From Mycobacterium sp. 1164985.4 (lineage in GTDB: Bacteria > Actinomycetota > Actinomycetes > Mycobacteriales > Mycobacteriaceae): a stretch of DNA of 64,000 nucleotides. The position numbers and the translations under genes are program-made. How positions within the stretch are numbered: the first letter of the stretch is position 1; the number at the start of each line of letters is the position of its first letter. The stretch lies in assembly GCF_001668575.1 (NCBI RefSeq), contig NZ_LZMD01000094.1:1-64000 (forward strand), given 5' to 3'. The notes beneath the pieces are model-generated. The model was not told the DNA's origin and searched no databases. It was given only the letters and a program-made list of their open reading frames with translations. This document shows positions 1 to 8,690 of this stretch, piece by piece.

Positions 1-44
1 CGCGGCGTGTCGTGTGCAAACACGCACGCTCGCGCAACAGAGGG

Positions 45-929
45 TTACGTGAGATGGGCGCTGTCGTCGTCGAGATCGTCGCGGTTCAGCCCCATCGGCG
101 TGGCGGCGGGAACGTCACCGGCGGCGACCACCTTGCGGGTGATCGGCGTCAACGCGCGGAACAGCGTCTCGATCTCGTCGTCGCTCAACGCGTCGAGCAC
201 CGGCAGTGCCAGCTCGTCGGTGGCGTCCTCGATCCGCTGCTTCAGCTCGCGGCCGGCGTCGGTCAGTTCGTCGCCGTCGAACAACCCACGGTCGGTGAGC
301 CGCGCCCGGTACGACTCCCACTGCTCGTCGTCGTAGTCGCGGCTGCGCATGATCATCTGCTTGGGCACGCGACCCGCCGCGGCGTGCAGCACGTTGCTCT
401 CGCGTCCGGAGATGCCGTGGTTGACCAGCACCGCGATATGCCCGTCGCCGCGCTGCTCGCGCAGGAGAGTGGTGGCGTGCCACAGCTTGGCCAACGGCTC
501 GTCCGGCCATGGCAGCGCGGCATTGGCCGCGAACAACGGCCGACCATCCAGCGTGGCGTTGCGCGCCGCTACGGCCAGCAGGTCCGCCGCGGTCGCCACG
601 TCGTCGCCGTGTCCAACGCCGTACCGCTCGAGCGCCGCGACGGCGGACTGCTGCCGGACCCGCAGCGCGTCGGCCGGGGGAGCGACCTCCCATGCGGCCG
701 GGAGCGCCTTGGCCACACGATGCGGCGCGAAGTTGTAGAACGCCGCCGTCACCACCTCGGGCGGCACCTGGCCGAGCGGTGCCGACCTGGCGGCGAAGTA
801 GCCCATCCAAAACCCCTTGTAGCCAAGGTCGTCGAGGGCGGTGCGGGCTTCCGGGGCGAAGTAGGTGACGGCGTGCACGGGTTCGAGTCGATCGAAGAAT
901 CGGCGCGCCAACGACGGTTGCCTGTCCAC
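45..929 (-). CDS. SCO6745-family conserved protein
   Basis: A 294-residue protein starting at GTG 929. It resembles the actinobacterial SCO6745 family, which has an N-terminal all-helical region and a predicted helix-turn-helix-like fold; its biochemical role is not established. The N-terminal segment contains the conserved stretch GYKGFWMGYFAARSAPLG, which supports the assignment. The protein has no signal peptide or membrane segment. It is followed downstream (low coordinates) by a short inverted repeat CGTGT-GCAA-ACACG at 11-24 with no T-tract. It is not obviously in an operon with the GntR gene, which lies 49 bp upstream on the same strand. The family call comes from memory of conserved residues. 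Confidence 0.75.
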   Translation of the reverse strand: MDRQPSLARRFFDRLEPVHAVTYFAPEARTALDDLGYKGFWMGYFAARSAPLGQVPPEVVTAAFYNFAPHRVAKALPAAWEVAPPADALRVRQQSAVAALERYGVGHGDDVATAADLLAVAARNATLDGRPLFAANAALPWPDEPLAKLWHATTLLREQRGDGHIAVLVNHGISGRESNVLHAAAGRVPKQMIMRSRDYDDEQWESYRARLTDRGLFDGDELTDAGRELKQRIEDATDELALPVLDALSDDEIETLFRALTPITRKVVAAGDVPAATPMGLNRDDLDDDSAHLT

Positions 930-978
930 GTCGGCAGTTAACCACTCACACCTGGACGCGCTCGCCGGGGTCCCGGCG

Positions 979-1689
979 TCAGCCGGAGGCGTCCCCCGAC
1001 ACCGCCGAACTGGCCTCGTCGATGATCGCCCGCATCGCCTGCTCGGCCGCCGCCTCGTCGCGCATTCGGATCGCGCGTGCCACCTCGTCGTGCAGATTGA
1101 TCGCAGCCGGATTCGGCGTCCTGGGCATCATCCCGTGATGTGTTCGCCCGGTGAGCACCTCGGCGACCACGCCGTTGAGCGCGCGGAACATCTCGTTACC
1201 GCTGGCCTGGAGCATCGTGCGGTGAAAGAGCTTGTCGGCTTCGAGGTAGGCCTCGAGGTCTCCGGCACGCCCGTGCACGACCATGTCCGAGACGGCGGCC
1301 GCCATGATGCGGCACTGGTCCGGATCCGCGCGCCGCGCGGCCAGCGCCGCCGCCGCGGGTTCGAAACCCCGTCGCAGTTCGGAGAGCGAGACCAGCTGCG
1401 CGGCCCGGTCGCCGGATTCCAATCGCCAACGAATCAGCATGGGGTCGAAGACATTCCACTTCTCCGAGGGTTGGACCGTGATGCCGACCCGGCGTCGCGA
1501 CTCCACCATGCCCATCGACTCGAGCACCCGGATCGCCTCGCGTGCGACGCTGCGCGACAACCCGTGTCGCGCGCTGACACCGTCCAGCGTGAGCACCTGC
1601 CCGGCGGGATACTCACCGGAGACGATCGCGGTGCCCAGCGAGTTCAGCAGATTGCCGTGCAGCGCGCCGACGATTGGTTGAGACGCCAC
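979..1689 (-). CDS. GntR/FadR-type (FCD) transcriptional regulator, probable gluconate repressor
   Basis: A 236-residue regulator from GTG 1689. Residues about 10-75 form a GntR winged helix-turn-helix (LDGVSARHGLSRSVAREAIRVLESMG). Residues about 95-225 form an all-helical FCD effector domain with the usual Arg/Asp/His-rich positions. It is divergent from gluconokinase (start 1813), so by position it probably controls gntK-gntP in response to gluconate or 6-phosphogluconate. An imperfect inverted repeat in the 123-bp gap is a candidate operator. The ligand is an inference from neighbours; the family call is firm. Confidence 0.88.
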   Translation of the reverse strand: MASQPIVGALHGNLLNSLGTAIVSGEYPAGQVLTLDGVSARHGLSRSVAREAIRVLESMGMVESRRRVGITVQPSEKWNVFDPMLIRWRLESGDRAAQLVSLSELRRGFEPAAAALAARRADPDQCRIMAAAVSDMVVHGRAGDLEAYLEADKLFHRTMLQASGNEMFRALNGVVAEVLTGRTHHGMMPRTPNPAAINLHDEVARAIRMRDEAAAEQAMRAIIDEASSAVSGDASG

Positions 1690-1701
1690 GGATACATCTT
1701 T

Positions 1702-1763
1702 TCATACGATTGCTAAACCCGATTAAAGACATATAAATGCGTGATGGCATTGCAATCATATGA
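1702..1763. promoter_or_regulatory. Candidate GntR operator in the divergent gntR/gntK gap
   Basis: TCATACGATTGC (1702-1713) and GCAATCATATGA (1752-1763) form an inverted repeat with 11 of 12 positions paired and a 38-bp spacer. The right arm itself contains the perfect palindrome TCATATGA. The gap is AT-rich compared with its surroundings (GATTAAAGACATATAAATG at 1721-1739). Position and symmetry suggest two regulator half-sites flanking the divergent promoters; binding is inferred. Confidence 0.5.
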
Positions 1764-1812
1764 CGATTACGGCATGCTGTGTGATGCCAAACACAACTGG
1801 GTAGGTGAGGAA

Positions 1813-2331
1813 ATGGCGTCTCCCATCGTCGTCATGGGCGTTTCGGGCTCGGGCAAGTCGACTGTGGGCGCCGCACTCGCGCAGCGCCTGCGCGTTCCGT
1901 TCGCCGACGCCGACGACTTTCATCCGCCCGCCAACATCGCGAAGATGACCGCCGGTGAAGCGCTCGACGACGACGACCGCTATCCCTGGCTGGAAGCGAT
2001 CGGCGAGTGGCTGGCCGAACACTGCGCAACCGGTGGGGTGATGAGTTGTTCGGCACTCAAGCGCAAGTACCGCGATCAGTTGCGGCGCCACTGCGCCGAG
2101 ACCGTGCTGCTGCATCTGGTCGGCACTCCGGAGATCATCGGCAGGCGGCAAGCCAGCCGCCCGGGACACTTCATGCCGGCTTCTCTGCTCGCCTCCCAAT
2201 TCGAGACCCTCGAACCGTTGGCAGCCGATGAGCGCGGTGTCGACATCGACGTCGACCAGAGCATCGACGCCATCGTCGAGGCCTACGTATCCGCAACGGG
2301 TTCGGACTCGACCGACCGGCAAGACCCGTGA
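1813..2331 (+). CDS. gntK: Gluconokinase
   Basis: Phosphorylates D-gluconate to 6-phosphogluconate with ATP, feeding the pentose phosphate pathway; cytosolic. The 172-residue protein has the P-loop GVSGSGKST at residues 9-17, then FADADDFHPPANIAKM and the SCSALKRKYRD motif typical of GntK, and matches the usual family length of 165-175. An in-frame GTG at 1741 would add 24 unrelated residues covering the operator. ATG 1813 is chosen because AGGTGAGG lies at 1803-1810 and the family motif starts eight residues later. It is followed after 85 bp by the gluconate permease, so the two are probably co-transcribed. Confidence 0.93.
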   Translation: MASPIVVMGVSGSGKSTVGAALAQRLRVPFADADDFHPPANIAKMTAGEALDDDDRYPWLEAIGEWLAEHCATGGVMSCSALKRKYRDQLRRHCAETVLLHLVGTPEIIGRRQASRPGHFMPASLLASQFETLEPLAADERGVDIDVDQSIDAIVEAYVSATGSDSTDRQDP

Positions 2332-2416
2332 CCGCCGCACCGGCCGAGCCACATCCGTTGCCACAACACGGCGTAACAGCAAGAGACATCCGGAGACACG
2401 CACAGTCGGAGGCCTG

Positions 2417-3853
2417 ATGGAAGCAATCGAGCCCGCTTACGGAGCAACCACGCTCCTGGTGATCGCCGCGGTCGCGGTGGCGGTTCTGCTGTTCTTGATC
2501 ATGAAGGTCAAGCTGCACGCCTTCGTGGCGCTGGTGCTCGTGAGCGTGCTCACCGCGCTGGTCGCAGGCATCCCGGTCGGTGACGTTCCGGACGCCATCA
2601 GCTACGGCTTCTCGAGCACCCTCGGTTCGGTCGCCCTACTGGTCGGCTTCGGCGTCATGCTCGGTCGGCTGCTCGAAGTCACCGGCGGCGCACAGGTTCT
2701 CGCCGATACGCTCATCGCCCGCTTCGGTGAGAGACGGGCGCCGCTCGCCCTTGGGGTCGCGGCCCTGTTGTTCGGCTTCCCGATCTTCTTCGACGCCGGT
2801 CTTGTCGTCTTCCTGCCGATCATCATGACCGTCGCCCGCCGCTTCGGGGGTTCGCTGCTGCTCTACGGTCTACCGGCTGCCGGAGCGTTCGCCGCCATGC
2901 ACGCCCTGGTCCCGCCCCACCCGGGTCCGGTCGCCGCGGCCGAAGCGCTCGGCGCGAGCATCGGCGTGACGCTCCTGATCGGCGCGCCCGTCGCCGTCCT
3001 GTCGTGGTACATCGGCGTGCTGCTGGTGTCGCGGGTGATCGGGAGCCGCGTGCACGTCGACGTCCCGACGGCATTGTTCGGCGAGATCAACGGCGGAGCA
3101 ACGACTCCCGAGCCCGATTCCGCCGATGGCGCCGGCACGTCAGCAGTCGCCACTGCCTCCCGGACCGCACCCTCGTTCATCACCGTGCTCGGGGTGCTGC
3201 TGCTGCCGTTCGTGCTGATCTCGTTCAACACCGTCCTCGACACCCTGGTCTCCGCCGGGGTGCTGGACGAGGGCGCCACCTGGGCGCGCTACCTCATGCT
3301 GCTCGGCAACACCAGCGTTGCCCTGCTGATCACGGTGATCGTCGCGGCAGTAGTGCTGGGGTTGCGGCGGGGCCGGTCGATGGACGACGTCAGCGCCCTC
3401 TACGACAAAGCACTCGGGCCCATCTGTTCGGTCATCCTGATCACCGGCGCCGGCGGCATGTTCGGCGGAGTGCTGCGGTTGAGCGGCATCGGAAGCGCAC
3501 TGAGCGACTCGCTGTCGGGGCTCGGAATGTCGCTGATCGTCCAGGCCTTCATCATCGCGACGCTGTTGCGCGTGGCGCAGGGTTCGGCCACGGTGGCGAT
3601 CACGACGACGGCGGGCCTGCTCAGTGCCGCAGCGGGCGAGGCGGCTCTGAGCAGTCTTCACCTCACCTTGTTGTGCATCGCCATCGCCGCCGGGGCCACC
3701 GTGCTCTCCCATGTCAACGACTCGGGCTTCTGGTTGGTCAGCCGCTTCTTCGGGATGGATGTGAAGACCACGCTGAAGACGTGGACGGTCATGGAGACCA
3801 TGCTCGGCCTGACCGCCTTCGCGTTCAGCCTCATCTTGTGGCTGGTGATCTGA
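2417..3853 (+). CDS. gntP: Gluconate:H+ symporter, GntP family
   Basis: Imports gluconate across the plasma membrane with protons. The 478-residue protein is hydrophobic throughout, with about 12-14 predicted membrane segments. It carries GntP landmarks such as LFGFPIFFDAGLVVFLPII, HALVPPHPGP and the C-terminal VLSHVNDSGFWLVSRFFGM. ATG 2417 has GGAGG seven bases upstream; the longer frame from 2228 only overlaps gntK. It lies next to gluconokinase and is divergent from a GntR regulator, a standard gluconate-use module. Family assignment is strong; gluconate specificity rests on context. Confidence 0.92.
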   Translation: MEAIEPAYGATTLLVIAAVAVAVLLFLIMKVKLHAFVALVLVSVLTALVAGIPVGDVPDAISYGFSSTLGSVALLVGFGVMLGRLLEVTGGAQVLADTLIARFGERRAPLALGVAALLFGFPIFFDAGLVVFLPIIMTVARRFGGSLLLYGLPAAGAFAAMHALVPPHPGPVAAAEALGASIGVTLLIGAPVAVLSWYIGVLLVSRVIGSRVHVDVPTALFGEINGGATTPEPDSADGAGTSAVATASRTAPSFITVLGVLLLPFVLISFNTVLDTLVSAGVLDEGATWARYLMLLGNTSVALLITVIVAAVVLGLRRGRSMDDVSALYDKALGPICSVILITGAGGMFGGVLRLSGIGSALSDSLSGLGMSLIVQAFIIATLLRVAQGSATVAITTTAGLLSAAAGEAALSSLHLTLLCIAIAAGATVLSHVNDSGFWLVSRFFGMDVKTTLKTWTVMETMLGLTAFAFSLILWLVI

Positions 3854-3869
3854 CCCTCGTTGGGGGTCA
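3851..3869. terminator. Hairpin between convergent gntP and RDD genes
   Basis: TGACCC (3851-3856) pairs with GGGTCA (3864-3869) around a 7-nt loop. The left arm includes the gntP stop codon. There is no T-tract, as is common for mycobacterial terminators. The 34-bp convergent gap makes a bidirectional terminator plausible. Confidence 0.4.
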
Positions 3870-3887
3870 ATGGCATTCGCGCGTCGC

Positions 3888-4379
3888 TCAGCCCTTGATG
3901 ACCTGAGTACCGCCCGCGAGTTCGTCGTGCTTGCCCTGCTTGGTCGCACTGCCGCTGATGGTCACGGCGATGACGATGATCGCGATGACACCGAGCAACC
4001 CGCCGACGAACGGAATGATCGGCAGCAATGTCCAGGAGTTGCGGATGGCCGCCTGCGCGGCCGTCGGCTTGGGCGCACCGCCCGGTCCGCGGACGCTGAG
4101 CCCGAGCAGCTTCTTACCCGGAGTCGAGCCCATGCCAGCCTCGAAGGCCAAGAAGTAAACGAACATCAGGCCGCCGGTGAAAAACCCGGTGACCATGATG
4201 TTGGAGGCGGTGTCGGTGACGAACGCGAGCAGCCAGCTCACGATCCCCACGAGGATGCCGTCGATGATTCGGGCGAGCCAGCGCAGAAGCAGGCCGCCCG
4301 GTTGTCCGCCCGCGGCGGGATAGCCGCCGCCGTACTGCCCAGGCTGTGATCCGAGATTTCCGCTAGTCATCCGAGTCAA
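3888..4379 (-). CDS. RDD-family membrane protein
   Basis: A 163-residue integral membrane protein. A Gly/Pro/Gln/Tyr-rich cytosolic N-terminus (residues 1-30) precedes the RDD signature RWLARIIDGILVG at about 33-45. The loop motif STPGKKLLGLSVRGPGG and three to four hydrophobic segments follow. RDD proteins are of mostly unknown function; some act in ion transport. ATG 4379 is used, and ATG 4370 (residue 4) is an alternative start. It is transcribed away from the DoxX-like gene on the same strand, 53 bp downstream of it. Confidence 0.85.
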   Translation of the reverse strand: MTRMTSGNLGSQPGQYGGGYPAAGGQPGGLLLRWLARIIDGILVGIVSWLLAFVTDTASNIMVTGFFTGGLMFVYFLAFEAGMGSTPGKKLLGLSVRGPGGAPKPTAAQAAIRNSWTLLPIIPFVGGLLGVIAIIVIAVTISGSATKQGKHDELAGGTQVIKG

Positions 4380-4432
4380 TGTACCGGCGACCTCGCGGTT
4401 CAGGGCCGCTTTTCGTACGCTCCGCAGGGAGT

Positions 4433-5374
4433 TCAGCGGAGCTTGCGCTGCTGGCGCTTGGCCTGCTTGCGCGCCTCCTTGCGTGCGGTCTCGGCTTGTT
4501 TGCGAGCGGTGTCGGCCTGCTTGCGTGCGGTCTCGGCCAACTCCGCGGCGCGGCCGCGCGCCGTCTCGGCCAACTCGGGAGCGCGGTCACGAGCGATGTC
4601 TGCCCACTCCGAACCCCGTTCGCGCGCGACGTCGGCGAGCACAGCTCCGCGTTTGCGCGCCACCTCGGCGAGCTCGGGTCCGCGTTCGCGGGCGACGTCG
4701 GCGAGTTCCGCACTGCGCTTGCGCGCCAGTTCGGCGAACTCGGGCGCGCGTTCGCGGGCAACGTCGGCGAATTCGGCCCCGCGTTCGAGTGCGACGTTGG
4801 CCAGCTCGCGGCCCCGCTCTGCGCCGACATGCAGGCCATGGCCCACCTTGTCGGCCAGCGCGCTGTCGGAGAGTGCGCCACCCGCGGCCGCGCCGACGGG
4901 CAACGCCGCCGTGACCGCTTCAGAGACCTTGTGCGCCGCGCGCCGGCCACGCCAACCGAGCGAGGGTTTGCCCTCCGTGTCGACCGCCGCGATGATCAGT
5001 CCGCCGATGAGGCTCACGTCGGTGATGAACGCACGCCGCTCATCGGCCTTGCGCTGGGGATCTGTCTCGCTCCAGAACGTATGTCCGCCAAGGCTGCCCG
5101 GCACCACGCTCAATGCGAGGGCCGCGGAGGCGAGCCGAGGGAGTTTGCCGGTCGCGAGCAGCAGGCCACCGCCGATCTGGACGGCGGCCGTCGCGCGGGC
5201 GACGGTTTCGGCGTTCGTCGGAACGTTGGTCCCGACCGGGTCGGGCAGCTTGCTGAGCCCCTCGAGGGTCGGGCGTGCGGCGTCGGCCGCCGGTTTCGGG
5301 CTGCGAAGGGCTTCCACACCTCTGGCGATGAAGGCTGCTGAGAGCATCGGGCGCGCGATACGGCGAATCAACAT
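4433..5374 (-). CDS. DoxX-family membrane protein with long Ala/Glu/Arg helical repeat tail
   Basis: The N-terminal half (residues about 1-150 from ATG 5374) is a four-helix DoxX-type membrane domain (RPMLSAAFIARGVEAL, VQIGGGLLLATGKLPRLAS, FITDVSLIGGLIIAA). The C-terminal half is quite different: nine tandem 11-residue repeats of the type ARERGPELAEV, then two 7-residue repeats (ARKQADT, ARKQAET) and a basic tail. DoxX proteins take part in redox or thiol stress complexes, but the role of this tail is unknown. A TTG at 5407 would extend the protein by 11 residues; ATG 5374 opens the conserved domain. There is no clear Shine-Dalgarno sequence. Confidence 0.82.
   Translation of the reverse strand: MLIRRIARPMLSAAFIARGVEALRSPKPAADAARPTLEGLSKLPDPVGTNVPTNAETVARATAAVQIGGGLLLATGKLPRLASAALALSVVPGSLGGHTFWSETDPQRKADERRAFITDVSLIGGLIIAAVDTEGKPSLGWRGRRAAHKVSEAVTAALPVGAAAGGALSDSALADKVGHGLHVGAERGRELANVALERGAEFADVARERAPEFAELARKRSAELADVARERGPELAEVARKRGAVLADVARERGSEWADIARDRAPELAETARGRAAELAETARKQADTARKQAETARKEARKQAKRQQRKLR
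4529..4825 (-). repeat. Nine tandem 33-bp repeats encoding 11-residue amphipathic units
   Basis: Nine consecutive degenerate 33-bp units encode A-R-x-R-[GAS]-[PA]-[EA]-[LFW]-A-[DE]-[VLTI]. The constant register of Arg, Glu and hydrophobic positions predicts one long amphipathic helix or a hendecad coiled coil. DNA identity between units is moderate, so the array is old or under protein-level selection rather than a recent expansion. Confidence 0.85.
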
Positions 5375-5410
5375 GGCTCGGGAGTTCCCAGGCGTATCGG
5401 GACGCAAACG

Positions 5411-5974
5411 TCAATTGGGCGCGTCGCGGGGAGTCCGGTGCCGCAGCGGCATGATGTACCAGAACCCGACGAGCGAGATCAGCACGACGCTGCAGGCGAT
5501 CCACGCCGCCGTTCGGTCGGCGACGGCATCGAAGATGATCGTCGCGACGCCGGAGAGCGCGACGCCGAGCAGCAACGTGCCCGTGATCGCGAAGGCGTGC
5601 GCGGTTGCCACCAACGTCTCCATGCGGTGCCGCCGGAACAACAGTCGGTGCATGCTGACCGGGGCGATCAGCAATATCGTCGCGCCTATGGAGCAGGCCA
5701 CCGTGACGAGATAGACCGTGCGCATGACCTCGTCCAGCTCGGAGAAGCGATCGCTGAACGGCAGTATCAGCAGAAAGCCGGTGAGCAGCTGCACACCCGT
5801 CTGCGCGACCCGAAGTTCCTGCAACAGGCTCGACCAATTGCGGTCCAGCCGTTGGGCTTCCGTCTCGTGGCGCCGGTAGCCCTCCGGCCCGTCCGGATCG
5901 GGTCGCTCGAAGTCCACATCTGATTCTGGCAGCCGCTCCAGTGGCCGGTCGACCGAATGACGGTTTCCGGCCAA
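5411..5974 (-). CDS. DUF6328-family membrane protein
   Basis: A 187-residue protein. A polar, acidic N-terminus (residues 1-50, with [26 protein letters not shown]) precedes four hydrophobic segments, at about 60-78, 88-105, 125-145 and 155-172. The pattern RxxRNWxxLLQELRVxQTGxQxLxGFLL is characteristic of the actinobacterial DUF6328 family, of unknown function. ATG 5974 is divergent from xylB, whose start lies 40 bp away. No catalytic residues can be proposed. Confidence 0.82.
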   Translation of the reverse strand: MAGNRHSVDRPLERLPESDVDFERPDPDGPEGYRRHETEAQRLDRNWSSLLQELRVAQTGVQLLTGFLLILPFSDRFSELDEVMRTVYLVTVACSIGATILLIAPVSMHRLLFRRHRMETLVATAHAFAITGTLLLGVALSGVATIIFDAVADRTAAWIACSVVLISLVGFWYIMPLRHRTPRDAPN

Positions 5975-6013
5975 CCGGTCGGTGGCAGTCGACGTCGGAG
6001 TACGTTGGCGAGG

Positions 6014-7411
6014 GTGGCGCTCGTCGCGGGGATAGATTCATCGACTCAGTCCTGCAAGGTGCTCATCTGTGATGCCGGCACCGGGGCGGTGGTCCGCTCG
6101 GGCTCGGCTCCGCACCCGGATGGAACCGAGGTCGATCCCGGGCACTGGTGGTCGGCGCTTCAGGCCGCGGCCTCGGCGGCGGGCGGTCTCGACGACGTGG
6201 CGGCGATCTCGGTGGGCGCGCAGCAGCACGGCATGGTCTGCCTTGCTGACGACGGTCGTGTGGTGCGAGATGCGTTGCTGTGGAACGATGTTCGCTCGAG
6301 TAGCGCCGCCGCCGACCTGATCCGTGAGTTGGGCGGTCCGCAGGAATGGGCCGCGCGGGTGGGCGTGGTGCCGGTCGCGGCGATCACCGCGGCGAAGGTG
6401 CGCTGGCTGGCCGATCACGAGCCCGGGCACGCGGATGCGACCGCGGCCGTGTGCCTTCCGCACGACTGGCTGACCTGGCGGCTGAGCGGCTCCCCGGATC
6501 TCGGCGACCTGCGCACCGATCGCAGCGATGCCAGCGGAACGGGGTATTTCTCCGCCGCCACCGGTCGCTACGACATCGATCTTCTCGAGATGGCCATGCG
6601 GGGCAGGCGACCCCTCGTTCCGCCGGTGCTCGAACCGGCCGCGAGCGCCGGACGCTCGGCCTCCGGTGCGGTGTTGGGGCCTGGGGCCGGCGACAACGCC
6701 GCGGCGGCGCTCGGCCTCTGCGCCGACGAGGGCGATTGTGTGGTGTCGCTGGGCACGTCGGGTGTGGTCAGCGCCGTCGGCGCGGTCGCGCCCCGCGATC
6801 CGGAGGGCATCGTCGCCGCTTTCGCCGATGCCACCGGTCGTCAGTTGCCGTTGGTGTGCACTCTCAACGGCGCCCCCGTGCTCGCCGCCGTAGCGAAGAT
6901 GTTGGGCGTCGAGTTCGGCGACCTGGACCGGCTGGCACTGTCGGCGCCGCCGGGTGCGGAGGGTCTCACCCTGGTGCCGTATCTGGAGGGTGAGCGGTCG
7001 CCTAACCTACCCGCGGCCGCCGGAGCCCTGCACGGTGTGACCACACGAAACCTGCTGCCCGCAAACGTCGCTCGAGCCGCTGTGGAAGGCCTGTTGTGTT
7101 CGATGGCCTATTGCATCGAAAAGATCAGGACACACGGTGTCGACGTGGGACGCGTCATGCTGACGGGCGGGGGAGCGCGCTCGGAGGCGGCTCGCCGGAT
7201 CGCACCGGCGATTTTCGGAGCGGCGGTACAGGTACCCGAACCCGCCGAATACGTTGCGCTCGGTGCTGCCCGTCAGGCCGCGTGGACGCTGGCCCAATCG
7301 GACGTGCCGCCGTCGTGGCCGCTGGCCGACATCGCGACCTACCGTGCGGATCCCACCCCGTCGGTGTTCGACCAGTATCGGGCTGCGCAGCCGCTTACTC
7401 TGGGGCAGTGA
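6014..7411 (+). CDS. xylB: Xylulokinase (FGGY family)
   Basis: Phosphorylates D-xylulose to xylulose 5-phosphate. The 465-residue protein has the FGGY N-lobe ATP motif [16 protein letters not shown], the substrate segment [16 protein letters not shown], the metal/phosphate motif [12 protein letters not shown], and the C-lobe signature [14 protein letters not shown] near residue 395. GTG 6014 is chosen because conserved residues start immediately. The longer frame from 5957 would overlap the divergent gene, and TTG 6005 remains possible. It is translationally coupled to the next gene by a GTGA overlap. Other FGGY sugar substrates cannot be excluded. Confidence 0.88.
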   Translation: MALVAGIDSSTQSCKVLICDAGTGAVVRSGSAPHPDGTEVDPGHWWSALQAAASAAGGLDDVAAISVGAQQHGMVCLADDGRVVRDALLWNDVRSSSAAADLIRELGGPQEWAARVGVVPVAAITAAKVRWLADHEPGHADATAAVCLPHDWLTWRLSGSPDLGDLRTDRSDASGTGYFSAATGRYDIDLLEMAMRGRRPLVPPVLEPAASAGRSASGAVLGPGAGDNAAAALGLCADEGDCVVSLGTSGVVSAVGAVAPRDPEGIVAAFADATGRQLPLVCTLNGAPVLAAVAKMLGVEFGDLDRLALSAPPGAEGLTLVPYLEGERSPNLPAAAGALHGVTTRNLLPANVARAAVEGLLCSMAYCIEKIRTHGVDVGRVMLTGGGARSEAARRIAPAIFGAAVQVPEPAEYVALGAARQAAWTLAQSDVPPSWPLADIATYRADPTPSVFDQYRAAQPLTLGQ

Positions 7412-8103
7412 ACTTTTCGTGGGATCGATTGGCAGACGGCGTGTTTCGCACCCGTTTGCCGTTTCTCGACGTCGCGGTGGGCGTGGTCGCCGGACGTAGC
7501 GGCTGCCTGCTGATCGACACGGGCAGCACGTTGGCCGAGGGGCGGGCCATCAATACCGACGTCGCCGAGCTCACCATGCAACCGGTGTGCCATGTGCTTC
7601 TGACCCACGACCACTTCGACCACGTCCTGGGCTTTCCCGCCTTCGGCGGCGCGCAGGTTTACTGCGCGCCCCCGGTGGCCGGCACCGTGACCTCCGGCAG
7701 GGAGTACCTGCGCGCGGACGCGATACGGCACGGCGCCGACACCGAAGAGGTGGACGCGGCGATCGGTGCGCTGCGCGAGCCGGACTGCAAGCTCTGGGAA
7801 GCCACTGTCGACCTCGGTGGACGGACGGTGGTGATCAGCCATCCCGGTCGCGGCCATACCGACCACGATCTGATCGCGGTGGTGGCCGCGGCGGATGTGA
7901 CGGTCGTGTTCTGCGGCGACCTCGTCGAGGAATCGGGCGACCCGTCCATCGAGTTCGACTCCGACCTTGACGCCTGGCCGGCGACGCTCGATCGGGTGCT
8001 GGCCGCAGGGGGCGGCGACGCGGTCTACGTGCCCGGTCACGGGTCCGCGGTCGACGCCGACTTCGTCCGTCGGCAGCGCCGCTGGCTCACCGCCCGAAAG
8101 TGA
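7408..8103 (+). CDS. Metallo-beta-lactamase-fold hydrolase
   Basis: A 231-residue MBL-superfamily protein with the zinc motif [12 protein letters not shown], a downstream [13 protein letters not shown] histidine, the bridging aspartate in [11 protein letters not shown], and the C-terminal VPGHGSAVD histidine. This is the glyoxalase-II/quorum-lactonase-like subgroup; the substrate is unknown. The GTG start overlaps the xylB stop (GTGA 7408-7411), so the two are co-translated. The upstream open frame is only an antiparallel reading of xylB. Confidence 0.85.
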   Translation: MNFSWDRLADGVFRTRLPFLDVAVGVVAGRSGCLLIDTGSTLAEGRAINTDVAELTMQPVCHVLLTHDHFDHVLGFPAFGGAQVYCAPPVAGTVTSGREYLRADAIRHGADTEEVDAAIGALREPDCKLWEATVDLGGRTVVISHPGRGHTDHDLIAVVAAADVTVVFCGDLVEESGDPSIEFDSDLDAWPATLDRVLAAGGGDAVYVPGHGSAVDADFVRRQRRWLTARK

Positions 8104-8207
8104 CGAATTTCAACACATAAGTGTGACCTAATTCATTGTCAGGCGCCTCGGCGGGCGGGCACGCTGGCCTTTCCTATCGAATATTTGCCAAAAGGTGCTT
8201 TCAGTTC

Positions 8208-8447
8208 ATGCCTGATACGTCGGATTTCGACTTCGCGTACGACCTCACGCTCGACGAGGGGCGGCGGCGCGCGGCCGTCCTGGAAGCCATCGGCGACGAT
8301 TGGGATCCGATCGCCGTGCTGCAGCAGGAGCGGTTGGCCTACGACATGCTCTACAGCGACTTGGACGACGAGCAGCAGCGGATCTACGACGAGCTCGTGC
8401 GCGCCGGTGTCCTGCCCGATCGGACGGTGACCCGTGCTGCCGATTGA
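8208..8447 (+). CDS. Small acidic DUF6400-type protein
   Basis: A 79-residue acidic protein, MPDTSDFDFAYDLTLDEG at the start, with the conserved stretch EAIGDDWDPIAVL and EQQRIYDELVRAGVLP near the end. It resembles a family of small actinobacterial proteins of unknown function (DUF6400, from memory). ATG 8208 is chosen over an upstream frame from 8136 because the conserved region begins there, although no good Shine-Dalgarno sequence is seen. It overlaps the next small gene by 14 bp. Confidence 0.65.
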   Translation: MPDTSDFDFAYDLTLDEGRRRAAVLEAIGDDWDPIAVLQQERLAYDMLYSDLDDEQQRIYDELVRAGVLPDRTVTRAAD

Positions 8448-8661
8448 TCCCACCGCCGACCGCGCACGGCGGGCCTGGCTGGCCTGCCCCGGTTGCGACC
8501 ACGGCTCGGGCTGCGGTGAGTGTGCCAGTCAGCGCAACTGCGCAGACCACTGGCAGTATCTGCTGAGCAACCGGGCCACGGTCGTTCATCTGCAATGCCC
8601 GACCTGCGGGCATCTGTGGTCGACGGATACGCGGCACCGCAGGCGCCGCGGGGCCGCCTGA
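8434..8661 (+). CDS. Small Cys-rich zinc-ribbon-like protein
   Basis: A 75-residue protein with CPGC at 18-21, CGEC at 27-30, further cysteines and CPTC at 55-58, followed by a basic tail (RHRRRRG). Paired CxxC motifs suggest zinc binding, as in small zinc ribbons. The GTG start lies inside the end of the DUF6400-type gene (14-bp overlap), indicating coupling. Function is unknown. Confidence 0.65.
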   Translation: MLPIDPTADRARRAWLACPGCDHGSGCGECASQRNCADHWQYLLSNRATVVHLQCPTCGHLWSTDTRHRRRRGAA

Positions 8662-8690
8662 GGGTCGACCCGCCCGCCCGAGCGCTCAGG
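8657..8690. terminator. Nested inverted repeats between convergent genes
   Basis: CCTGAG (8657-8662) pairs with CTCAGG (8685-8690). The perfect palindrome GGGTCGACCC sits inside at 8662-8671. The element spans the stop codons of the zinc-ribbon gene and the convergent thioesterase gene, so a bidirectional terminator is plausible. There is no T-tract. Confidence 0.35.

Noticed and set aside
11-24. CGTGT-GCAA-ACACG hairpin at the window start
   Set aside because: Short stem with no T-tract; it may be a terminator but support is too weak to list.
12-941. 309-codon plus-strand ORF opposite the SCO6745-family gene
   Set aside because: Composition is Arg/Val/Gly-rich without domains, whereas the minus strand carries conserved family motifs.
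4443-5714. 423-codon plus-strand ORF over the DoxX repeats
   Set aside because: An antisense product of the repeat array and GC bias; contains no domain.
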